DNA of 33,692 nucleotides, from NCBI GenBank assembly GCA_013813765.1, contig JACCRC010000016.1, forward strand, positions 1-33,692, given 5' to 3'. This stretch comes from Deltaproteobacteria bacterium. Lineage in GTDB: Bacteria; Myxococcota_A; Polyangia; Haliangiales; Haliangiaceae. Positions within the stretch are counted from its first letter, which is position 1, and each line of letters begins with the position of its first letter. The translations under genes and the position numbers were made by a program. Under the pieces are notes generated by a model. It was not told where the DNA came from. It did not search any database and saw only the letters and a list, made by a program, of their open reading frames with translations. Shown here piece after piece: positions 16,024-26,452 of the stretch.

Positions 16024-16434
16024 ATGCGCCGCCTCGCGATCGCACTGCTGTTCGCCGCTTGCACCTCGGAGCCCGACTCGGTCGTCGAAGTTGGTTACGT
16101 GGAGTACGTCGGCGAGCCCGCGGTCATCGAGGCACCGAGCTCCGCAACGACGGGCGTGCCTCTCCTCGTAAACGTCAGGACCTACGGCGGGGGCTGCGTG
16201 GAATTGGAATCGACAGCGGTAACGGTCACCGGCGATGGCGTGGACATCACGCCCTACGACCGGCGGCAGACGGGCGAAAACCAGGCGTGCATCCTCATCC
16301 TGAAGTACCTAGCGCACGAGGCATCCGTGGTGTTCGACATGCCCGGGACCAAGACGCTCCGAATCCAGGGCCGCCGGTGGCACCGTGACGGCGACGAGCT
16401 CGTCGAGCACTCACGCACGATCGCTGTCCACTAG
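16024..16434 (+). CDS. Small lipoprotein linked to a kinase gene
   Basis: A 136-residue predicted lipoprotein, MRRLAIALLFAACTSEP with lipobox A-A-C at Cys13. The mature part is beta-rich (an immunoglobulin-like strand pattern, VDFDMPGTKTLRIQG-type ending) and has two Cys, in GGGCVELES and NQACILIL. The spacing of one base from the kinase stop points to a shared transcript and translational coupling. Three bases separate its stop from that of the convergent kinase. A role as partner or sensor of the kinase is only a guess, since the kinase itself lacks a membrane anchor. Confidence 0.72.
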   Translation: MRRLAIALLFAACTSEPDSVVEVGYVEYVGEPAVIEAPSSATTGVPLLVNVRTYGGGCVELESTAVTVTGDGVDITPYDRRQTGENQACILILKYLAHEASVVFDMPGTKTLRIQGRRWHRDGDELVEHSRTIAVH

Positions 16435-16437
16435 ACG

Positions 16438-17628
16438 CTAGTCGCCTTTCTTCCGCTTGCCCTTGCCGCGGCCGCGCCCGCGCGAGGGCTCGTCGCCGAG
16501 CGCTTCGATCTGCTGGCGCAGTGACTGCGTCTCCGGCGTGGGGCCGCCGTTGTCCTCCTCCCACTCCTCGATCTTCTCGAGCGCGTCGCGGTACTCGCCC
16601 TTCTCGACCTTCTCGAGGACCTTCTGCGTGTCCTTCGCGCTCATCGACGTCGGCGGAGGTATCGGGGCTCCCGCCGGCGGTGGATCCGCTGCCGGAGTTG
16701 CGGGGGCGCCGCCGCCGCGCGTCGCGAAGATCAGGATCAGCGTCAGCGCGACGAGGCCGCCGCCGAATGCGAACGGCTGCCAGCGCACCGGTCTCGCCAC
16801 GGGACCGGCGGGCCGCGTGCCGCTCTGCGTGGAGCTGGCGCCGGCGAGCGCATCCGCAAGCTCGCTCGCGGAGGGACGAGCGCCGGGATCGAGCGCGATC
16901 GCGCGATCGATGACCTCCGCGATCTCCGGCGGCATCGACGGCGCGAGCGTCGCGAGCGGCGGGACGGGCGGGATCAGCGACGCGCTGGGAGCGCCGTCGA
17001 GGCGCGGCCAGCGGCCGCACGCGGCCTGGTACAGCGTCGCGCCGAGGCCGTAGACGTCGCCTTCGGAGTCCGACTGACCACGCACGAGTGCCTCGGGTGA
17101 CGCATAGGCGGGCGAGCCGACGAACTGGCCGGTCATCGTCAGCGACGAATCGGGGACGTGCGCGACGCCGAAGTCGGCGAGCTTCCACGCGCCCTCGCCG
17201 GCGGCGAGGATGTTCGCGGGCTTCACGTCGCGGTGGATGATCTTGCGCTCGTGCGCCGCGGCGAGCGCGCGTGCGATCTGGATGCCGAGCACGCGCACCT
17301 CGTGCACCGACAGCGGGCCGCGCTCGAGCTTGTCCTTGAGCGAGGGTCCGGCGACGCGCTCCATCACGAGGTACGGCGGGTCCGCTTCGAGATCGATGTC
17401 GAAGACCTGGACGACGCCGGGGTGCGCGAGGGCGGCGATCGCGCGCGCCTCCATGCGGAACCGATCGTCGATCATCCGCGCAGCGAGCGCGTTGCGATGG
17501 CCCTTCAGCGTCTTGACCGCGACCTCACGACCGAGGACGTCGTCGACGGCGGAGAACACCTCGCCCATCGCTCCCGCGCCCAGCGTGCCGGTGACGCGAT
17601 AGCGGCCAAAGCGGCGGGACTCCTCCAC
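16438..17628 (-). CDS. Membrane-anchored Ser/Thr protein kinase
   Basis: A 396-residue kinase. The glycine loop is LGAGAMGEVF, the ATP Lys is K39 in VAVKTL, HRDVKPAN has catalytic D134, and the DFG Asp is 152. A single membrane helix near 285-303 (FAFGGGLVALTLILIFATR) is followed by a Pro/Ala linker, a charged helical stretch and a very basic tail (RGRGRGKGKRKKGD). I chose GTG 17628 over ATG 17688: the codons between end in A or T unlike the rest of the gene, and TAACCT lies seven bases before the GTG. Its 5' end faces the thiC riboswitch, so the two promoters share about 60 bases. Confidence 0.88.
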   Translation of the reverse strand: MEESRRFGRYRVTGTLGAGAMGEVFSAVDDVLGREVAVKTLKGHRNALAARMIDDRFRMEARAIAALAHPGVVQVFDIDLEADPPYLVMERVAGPSLKDKLERGPLSVHEVRVLGIQIARALAAAHERKIIHRDVKPANILAAGEGAWKLADFGVAHVPDSSLTMTGQFVGSPAYASPEALVRGQSDSEGDVYGLGATLYQAACGRWPRLDGAPSASLIPPVPPLATLAPSMPPEIAEVIDRAIALDPGARPSASELADALAGASSTQSGTRPAGPVARPVRWQPFAFGGGLVALTLILIFATRGGGAPATPAADPPPAGAPIPPPTSMSAKDTQKVLEKVEKGEYRDALEKIEEWEEDNGGPTPETQSLRQQIEALGDEPSRGRGRGKGKRKKGD

Positions 17629-17630
17629 GC

Positions 17631-17659
17631 TTGCGAGGTTACCAGAGGCAGCGTACGGT
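17631..17659 (+). promoter_or_regulatory. Candidate thiC promoter
   Basis: TTGCGA (17631-17636) and TACGGT (17654-17659) are 17 bases apart, matching four and three consensus positions. Transcription would begin about 25 bases before the TPP riboswitch. The site overlaps the proposed minus-strand -10 of the kinase at 17636-17641. Confidence 0.35.
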
Positions 17660-17688
17660 GCCGCCAGGTCAGGAATTTCGAACAACAT

Positions 17689-19452
<1,764 letters not shown>

Positions 19453-19526
19453 GTCACCGAAATCAATCGATTGATCCGAGCGGCTCGGCAGCTGGCGGAA
19501 AAACCGTTCGTGAATCCATATTTGGC

Positions 19527-19568
19527 TCGGTACAATCGGCAACCGGTTCCGTAGAATCCGCGACCGGC
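19527..19568 (+). repeat. Two tandem 21-bp imperfect direct repeats upstream of methyltransferase
   Basis: Copies at 19527-19547 and 19548-19568 agree at 16 of 21 positions. Each carries a -10-like hexamer at the same place, TACAAT (19531-19536) and TAGAAT (19552-19557). A third, partial copy (CGGTACAGTCG) lies just inside the gene at 19579-19589. The spacing of two helical turns would suit a DNA-binding regulator. Read in the methyltransferase frame, the copies spell SVQSATG and SVESATG. Confidence 0.6.
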
Positions 19569-19574
19569 GACGCC

Positions 19575-20670
19575 GTGACGGTACAGTCGAATCGAACGCT
19601 CAAGGTCGAGAAGCTCGCTCGCATCTACGATGACGAGATCGCACCCGTCTGGGGCACGCGGTTCGGCAAGATGCTGCTGAGAAACCTCGCCGTGCCCGAG
19701 CGCGGCCAGGTGCTCGACATCTCGTGCGGTACTGGCTATCCGACGATCGAGATCCTGCGGCGAATGAGCGAGGGCTCGCGACTGATCGCGATCGATGCCT
19801 CGAGCGCCATGCTCGATGTCGCGCGCCGCAAGGTCGCGGACCTCGGACCGCTCGGCAAGAAGGGCGTGTTCTTCCGCACCGAGAGCCCGGTCCCGAAGCT
19901 GTCGTTCGCCGATGACGTCTACGACCTGGTCGTTTGCAACCTCGGCCTCTCCGAGATGCCGAGCCTCGAGGTCGCGCTGCGTGACTTCGCGCGCGTCGCG
20001 AAGAAGGGCGGAGAGGTACGCTGCACGCTGCCGCTCGCCGGCACGTTCCAGGAGTTCCACGACCTCTATCGCGAAGTGCTGATCAAGCACGACAAGCACG
20101 AGGCGCTCGAGCGGCTCGAGAAGATCATCGCGCGCTATCCGACGGTCGACCACGTCGAGCACTGCATGACGACCGCGAACCTGAGCGGCGGGCTCGAGTA
20201 CGAGGAGTTCCATCTCCTGTTCAAGAGCTCGCGAGAGTTCTTCTTCGCACCGGTGATCGAGTACGGACCGCTCGCCGAGTGGAAGGAGATCGCCGGTGGC
20301 GGTCAGGAGATGCAGGACGTGTTCTGGTACATCAAGGAAGCGATCGACGCATACTTCGATGGCCGGCCGTTCCAGGTCACCGTCAAGGCCGGGTGCCTGA
20401 TCGGTACGAAGGTCGAGGCTGGCGCCCTCATCGCCATGCCCGCAGTGCTGCGCGAAGGCGAACCTGAGATCGACCTCGACGAGACCGGCTTCGAAGAGGA
20501 GATCGACACCGGTCTCCCGCGCCCGCCGCACAAGATCGCCGCGGGCTCGGTGCAGATGGCCGATCCCGACGAGCTCGAGATCGAAGAAGACGACTTCGAG
20601 GTCGACGTCGACATGTCTGCGGAGCAGGATCTCGACGCCTTCATCGAAGGCAAGAAGCGTCCCCCGCACC

Positions 20671-20681
<11 letters not shown>
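19575..20681 (+). CDS. Class I SAM-dependent methyltransferase with acidic C-terminal tail
   Basis: A 368-residue protein. The SAM-binding motif I is GQVLDISCGTGYPTIEIL (45-61), with the motif II acid in LIAIDASSAML. VYDLVVCNLGLSEMP and ARVAKKGGEVRCTLPL follow the usual methyltransferase order and resemble BioC/UbiE-type small-molecule enzymes. The substrate is unknown. The last 75 residues are strikingly acidic (runs of D and E in ELEIEEDDFEVDVDM) and end in KKRPPHLDE. GTG 19575 is the only standard start between the thiC stop and the conserved region. Codons just before it end in A or T, so look non-coding. ligA follows 23 bases later. Confidence 0.85.
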
Positions 20682-22702
<2,021 letters not shown>

Positions 22703-22736
22703 CGATCGAGCGTGCGCGGCCCGACGAGCCTCGCGT

Positions 22737-23366
22737 TCACTTCTTCGCGGTCGGAGCGTTCGGCGCGGCCTTGTCGGGGGCGATCGACACGGCGGGCACG
22801 TCCTTGTTCAGCTCGCGCGCCGTGTCGGCGTGGCGCTGCAGCACCGGGCGGAAGTCCTGCATCTTCATCGCGAGGTCGGCGTCCTTGATGCCCGGCAGCG
22901 CGGCGTCGAGCTTCATGACCTCGGTGTCGTGGCCGACCTGCATCATCGCGAGAAACTCGCGGTCGAAGGCGGCGCCCTTCATCGTCTTCAGCGCCTTCAT
23001 CTTCGCCATCGTCTCGGCGTGCTCTTTCTTCTCCGCCTCGGTCGGAGGGACGTCGGCCGGGATCTTCGCGATGCCCTTTGACTTCGCGAACACGACGAGG
23101 TCCTTGTCAGCGACGGTGTGATCCTTCACGAGCATCTCGCCGTACTTCTTCACGCCGGCGGTGCCCTTCACCTTCGCGAGCTTGCCCATGCTGATCTCCA
23201 TCATGTTGACGTGATGGACATGCGCTACGAGCTTTACGTCCTCGTCGGCGAGCTTCGTCTTCGCGGGCGCGGGAGCGGGCGCGGTCGGCTTCTGCGCGAC
23301 AGGACCGTCGGCGATCGCCAGCGAGGGAAGGGCGAGTGCGGTGAGCACGGCGAGGATCATCTTCAT
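22737..23366 (-). CDS. DUF4142 exported protein
   Basis: A 209-residue protein with signal peptide MKMILAVLTALALPSLAIA, then a Pro/Ala linker and a ferritin-like helical DUF4142 domain. DEDVKLVAHVHHVNMMEISMGKLAKVKG, YGEMLVKDHTVADKDL and FLAMMQVGHDTEV are typical of that domain. Several His, Glu and Met (HVHHVN, DHT, GHDTE) could bind metal, as proposed for relatives, but that is inference. I chose the ATG at 23366 at the start of the signal peptide. An alternative ATG lies two codons later. It is periplasmic and alone. Its stop is 34 bases from the convergent ligA stop. Confidence 0.88.
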   Translation of the reverse strand: MKMILAVLTALALPSLAIADGPVAQKPTAPAPAPAKTKLADEDVKLVAHVHHVNMMEISMGKLAKVKGTAGVKKYGEMLVKDHTVADKDLVVFAKSKGIAKIPADVPPTEAEKKEHAETMAKMKALKTMKGAAFDREFLAMMQVGHDTEVMKLDAALPGIKDADLAMKMQDFRPVLQRHADTARELNKDVPAVSIAPDKAAPNAPTAKK

Positions 23367-23484
23367 GATTGCCGTGGTGTGTGCAACATGGAGACCTTGT
23401 AGGTCGGCACGTGCTTTCCATGCGCTGCGCACCGAGTCCAGTTCGTTTTCGCGCGCCCGCGTCACGTCGGACGCGTGCGCACGT

Positions 23485-25236
23485 TCACGCGCCGATCTGG
23501 ATTCCGACCATCAAACGGAACTGCTCGTAGTAGAGCGGGATCTGACCGACGTACGGCATCGGCATCGCGATCTCGACCGGGTCGATCACGATGCGCACCG
23601 AGCCGCCGAGGTCATAGTCGATGCCGAGCGGCGTGAACGCGACGTACGGACCGACGCTGTAGGTCGGTGCACCGACGACGTCGAACAGCAGCATCGATGC
23701 GCCGAGGTGGAATGACGTCCGTAGATTTACGCGATCGAACCGCATCGGGAACCGCCGGATGAGCGTGGCGTAGACGTTGAGCGATCCCGCCCTCGCGGTG
23801 AGGGGGACCGACGTGATCCACGGGTTCCACTGCACGTTGAAGCCGGCGATCCACTTCTCGCTGATCCGGTAGCGAACGCCAGCGGCGACGACACCTGCAC
23901 CGCTGATGACGGAGCCGCCGATCGACCCTGCGAAACCCCAGACGTGCCCGAGTCGCTTGTCTTCGCGGACCGACTTCACTTCCTTGATCGTCGGCGTGGA
24001 TTCATCGCGACCGGGCTCCGTGCCTTCGGCGGCGGACTTTGCATCGTCAGCGGTCTTCGGCTCGACCTTGATCGCGGGCTTCGCGTCACCAACGGGCGGT
24101 GCCGGCGGGGGTGACGGCGGGTCGTCGGCGTACGCGGAGGCCGAGGTCGAGATCACGAACACGAGAGCGAGCGCCGCCGCGTGCGCGGTGTTGCGCTTGC
24201 GAGTGATCAGCAGCAGCGCGCCAGCGACGAGGACGATCAGCGACCACGGCGTCGTGCCGCGACCCGATGCATCGCACCCGGCCTCGTCAGCCACCTCGGC
24301 CTCGATGGCGTCGCACCAGTTGTTCTCGAGCGTGCAACCGGCCTCCTTGTACGTGAGGTACTTCGCGGTCACCGCTTCGAAGCCCGCGATCTTCTGATCC
24401 CGCGTGCGAGCCGGATCGAGCGCGACCTTCAGCAGCTCGGTCGATGCTTCGATCGAGAGGCGCTCGTTGCGGCCGATCGTGACATCGGCATTGTCGCAGT
24501 TGTCGAGCGCGCCGAGGTGGTTGGGACCATCGCGCCCGATGTTGCTCGACCCACTCCTGACGTAGTCGATGTAGTTCAGCACCACCGTCACGTTCATGCC
24601 GTCGGGTGTCCGGAACGTGTGGGTGAACCCGTCCTGGAGTGCGTGGATGGCCTGGCCCATTCGGACGTAGAACAGCGGGAGCTTCGGGATGACCCTGCCC
24701 GCGAACGAGACGTGGATCTGCAGCGGCGTGCGCAGCGTTGGATCGACCGCGCCGCTCGCATCGAGACCATCGAGTGCTTCGATCGCCTTGTCACGGATGA
24801 ATGCCCGGCACCGCTCGAGTGCGGTGATGTTGCCTTCGCTGTCGTCATCCTCGAGGTTGCGGATGCAGTGCTCTTCCTGCGTCCCGGGGTCGCCGTGGAT
24901 CCGCACGAGCATCAGCGTGTCGAGCGGGTTCTCCCCCTTCAGGTCGTTGTCGCGAACCGCGAGCAGGAGCGCCATGCCGCCGAGGTCGCGCAGCATGTCG
25001 GTAGGCGGCGAGAACTGGACGCCATCGATCAATGCGGCTTCGTCGCGCGTGGGAACGATCACGGGTGCGGTCGAGACCGTCGCGCGGGTGCGGCGGAGAG
25101 CCTCCGCGGTGATCGTCTCGTGACACCCGCTGTAGTCGAGCTGGCTGCCGATGCCCCACGCGTGTGCGGTCGAAAGCGGAAGTGCAAGCGTGAACGAGAC
25201 TGCGAGCCACACGGCGGCGCGAGTGAAGCAGTACAT
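23485..25236 (-). CDS. Composite protein: Zn phospholipase/S1-P1-like domain, MYXO-CTERM-like segment, beta-barrel domain
   Basis: A 583-residue protein with an unusual order of parts. Residues 1-26 are a signal peptide ending AHA, so the mature protein would start WGIG. An N-terminal Trp is a zinc ligand in the phospholipase C/S1-P1 nuclease fold. H198-x3-D202-x3-H206 (HALQDGFTH) is the central zinc motif, and H39 and several Cys pairs follow the pattern. Residues 321-348 (C, then a hydrophobic helix, then RKR) look like a MYXO-CTERM anchor. Residues 351-370 look like a second signal peptide ending AYA. A Pro-rich linker follows, then a strand-rich region (430-583) like an outer membrane barrel. 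No start codon allows a separate second gene. Confidence 0.75.
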   Translation of the reverse strand: MYCFTRAAVWLAVSFTLALPLSTAHAWGIGSQLDYSGCHETITAEALRRTRATVSTAPVIVPTRDEAALIDGVQFSPPTDMLRDLGGMALLLAVRDNDLKGENPLDTLMLVRIHGDPGTQEEHCIRNLEDDDSEGNITALERCRAFIRDKAIEALDGLDASGAVDPTLRTPLQIHVSFAGRVIPKLPLFYVRMGQAIHALQDGFTHTFRTPDGMNVTVVLNYIDYVRSGSSNIGRDGPNHLGALDNCDNADVTIGRNERLSIEASTELLKVALDPARTRDQKIAGFEAVTAKYLTYKEAGCTLENNWCDAIEAEVADEAGCDASGRGTTPWSLIVLVAGALLLITRKRNTAHAAALALVFVISTSASAYADDPPSPPPAPPVGDAKPAIKVEPKTADDAKSAAEGTEPGRDESTPTIKEVKSVREDKRLGHVWGFAGSIGGSVISGAGVVAAGVRYRISEKWIAGFNVQWNPWITSVPLTARAGSLNVYATLIRRFPMRFDRVNLRTSFHLGASMLLFDVVGAPTYSVGPYVAFTPLGIDYDLGGSVRIVIDPVEIAMPMPYVGQIPLYYEQFRLMVGIQIGA

Positions 25237-25327
25237 GAGCAGAATCCCCCGTCCGTGTTCTAACGCACCTATCGTGCCGTAAGCACCCTTGCGGGCGGGG
25301 TCTGCAGCGAGACGTGGGCGCGCGGAC

Positions 25328-25382
25328 GGGCAGCAGGTGCCCGCTATGAGCTACTTCGCCCGCCCCGAATGGTCAGGGCGGG
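25328..25382 (+). repeat. Two GC-rich hairpins in the leader of a lipoprotein gene
   Basis: GGGCA-GCAGG-TGCCC (25328-25342) and CCCGCCC (25359-25365) pairing with GGGCGGG (25376-25382) are strong stem-loops in the 193-base gap 25237-25429. No T-run follows either. They may shape divergent transcription or an untranslated leader. Nothing else is evident in the gap except TACACT at 25405-25410, a possible -10 for the lipoprotein. Confidence 0.4.
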
Positions 25383-25429
25383 GCGGCACGAGCCCGAACC
25401 GCGGTACACTGCTTGCTGAGGCGTCGGCA

Positions 25430-25669
25430 ATGTCCAGAATAAAGGCGAAGGCGCTCTCGCTCACCTTGTGCGCTGCCATCGGTCTCCCGCTCGCAGGGTG
25501 CGGAACGATCCTTTACCCGGAACGGAGGGGACAAAGCGGAGGCCGCATCGACACCGGCGTCGCCGTCATGGACGGCCTGTGGTTGCTCTGTTTCATCGTC
25601 CCCGGAGTCATCTTCTACATCGTCGATTTTTCCAACGGCGCGATCTACGAGTCCGGCAGCCGACGCTGA
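25430..25669 (+). CDS. Small conserved lipoprotein (YPERxGQ family)
   Basis: A 79-residue predicted lipoprotein: MSRIKAKALSLTLCAAIGLPLAGCG carries lipobox L-A-G-C at Cys24. The mature part reads TILYPERRGQSGGRIDTGVAVMDGLWLLCFIVPGVIFYIVDFSNGAIY in its order of motifs. I recall this from a widespread family of tiny lipoproteins that is often mis-annotated as a nuclease. It has one membrane-like helix and no catalytic motif. I chose the ATG at 25430, with GAGG about nine bases upstream, rather than in-frame starts at 25289 or 25346. Function is unknown. Its stop is two bases from the convergent gene. Confidence 0.8.
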   Translation: MSRIKAKALSLTLCAAIGLPLAGCGTILYPERRGQSGGRIDTGVAVMDGLWLLCFIVPGVIFYIVDFSNGAIYESGSRR

Positions 25670-25671
25670 CG

Positions 25672-26085
25672 TCAGGCGGAGGGTTCGGCGACCGGGTCGG
25701 CAGCCGGTTCGGCGGCCGGTTCGGCGACGGACGCGGTCACGTTGCGCTCGCCGAGATGCTTGCTGCGCTCGAGCCAGCGGTTCAGGTCGACCATCACGAC
25801 CGCAGCCACGTTGTCGAGGTCGCCACTGAGCATCGGCTCGACCGCTCCGAGCGCCGCCTCGATGTCCTGCTTCGAATGGACGTCGCTCGTGTCGAGTGCC
25901 GCGAGCAGTGTCTCGAGCTCGTGCTTGCGCTCCATGACGCGCGCGACCAGCGGTTGGTGGGCGGTGGCATCGACGCTGTTGACGTGGCGCTCCGGCTGGG
26001 GCGCTTCCGCTTTCGCCGCCGGGGCTTCGGTGTTCTCGTTGGACGTGGTCGGGAGGTCGTCGCTTTCGCTCGTCGAGTTAGACAT
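25672..26085 (-). CDS. Small helical protein with Ala-Glu-Pro repeat tail
   Basis: A 137-residue soluble protein without signal or membrane segment. The first 40 residues are Ser/Glu/Pro-rich and disordered. The middle (about 42-112) is helical (QPLVARVMERKHELETLLAALDTSD to VVMVDLNRWLERSKHLGE). The tail is a repeat of AEPA/ADPV units from a 12-bp tandem repeat. ATG 26085 is the only sensible start. It lies 99 bases downstream of the selenoprotein gene on the same strand. The family is not recognised. The helical core could pair as a coiled coil. Confidence 0.72.
   Translation of the reverse strand: MSNSTSESDDLPTTSNENTEAPAAKAEAPQPERHVNSVDATAHQPLVARVMERKHELETLLAALDTSDVHSKQDIEAALGAVEPMLSGDLDNVAAVVMVDLNRWLERSKHLGERNVTASVAEPAAEPAADPVAEPSA
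25682..25729. repeat. 12-bp tandem repeat, four copies
   Basis: Four consecutive units of the type GGTTCGGCGACC at 25682, 25694, 25706 and 25718 encode the AEPA-like tail of the minus-strand protein. Copies differ at one to three bases. The repeat is in frame, so changes in copy number would only lengthen or shorten the tail. Confidence 0.75.
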
Positions 26086-26184
26086 GCCGCGGGCCTACGC
26101 AGCTTCCATGCCGCAACGCGATCGCGATGGCGACCGATCGAGAGCGGTCGAGTGAGCGGCTGTGGCCCGTTCGGGCGAGTTCGC

Positions 26185-26412
26185 TCAGCCTGCCGACGCT
26201 TCGCGCACGGCGTCGACGACATCGTCCGGATCCGGGAACCCGCTCCACGTCTTCTCGGCGACCTTGCGGTCGTCGACCCACACCGTGAACTCGCCGGACT
26301 TGCCGATGATCAGCTCCGCCTCGACATTCAGGTCCTGCTTCAGCTGGGCCGCCACACGGGTAGCCTTGGGGCGATAGCCTCAACCGTTGCAGTAACGGAT
26401 CGTGACCTTCAT
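26185..26412 (-). CDS. SelW/Rdx-family selenoprotein (in-frame TGA = selenocysteine)
   Basis: Reading TGA at 26380-26382 as selenocysteine gives 75 residues with a complete SelW-like (Rdx, SelT/SelW/SelH) thioredoxin-like fold. MKVTIRYCNG-U-GYRPKAT carries the C-x-x-U redox motif (Cys8, Sec11). The protein continues VAAQLKQDL, VEAELIIGKSGEFTVWVDD and WSGFPDPDDVVDAVREA, as in the family. The match to vertebrate SelW around the site (YCGAUGYKPK) is close. The family acts as a small thiol or selenol oxidoreductase. A hairpin right after the TGA could be the bacterial SECIS. TACGGT lies six bases before the ATG with no ribosome binding site. A plain gene finder would miss this gene. Alternatives are a Cys-to-TGA sequencing error or a recent nonsense mutation. 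The codon use after the TGA is fully that of a coding gene. Confidence 0.87.
26350..26373 (-). promoter_or_regulatory. Candidate bacterial SECIS hairpin
   Basis: Starting seven bases after the Sec TGA, CGCC pairs with GGCG. A C/U mismatch follows, then CA pairs with UG, closing a 10-base loop whose second base is G. A short stem with a G among the first loop bases, just downstream of the UGA, is the known layout of bacterial SECIS elements bound by SelB. The stem is short, so support is moderate. Confidence 0.45.
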
Positions 26413-26418
26413 GGCTGC

Positions 26419-26424
26419 ACCGTA
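26419..26424 (-). promoter_or_regulatory. Candidate -10 of the selenoprotein gene
   Basis: TACGGT on the minus strand stands six bases before the ATG at 26412, the same hexamer and spacing as at 3933-3938. It lies in the 40-base divergent gap shared with the phosphatidyltransferase gene. Confidence 0.45.
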
Positions 26425-26452
26425 GCATCCGCACGGGTGTCATGCTGACGTC

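Noticed and set aside
24160..24200. Separate start for a second gene in the composite protein
   Set aside because: No ATG, GTG or TTG in frame lies before the second signal-like segment. The only GTG codons fall inside it and would leave too short a signal.
26380..26382. TGA as a plain stop or pseudogene mark in the SelW-like gene
   Set aside because: The 64 codons after it keep family conservation and coding codon use, and the TGA stands exactly at the Sec position of CxxU. A sequencing error is still possible.
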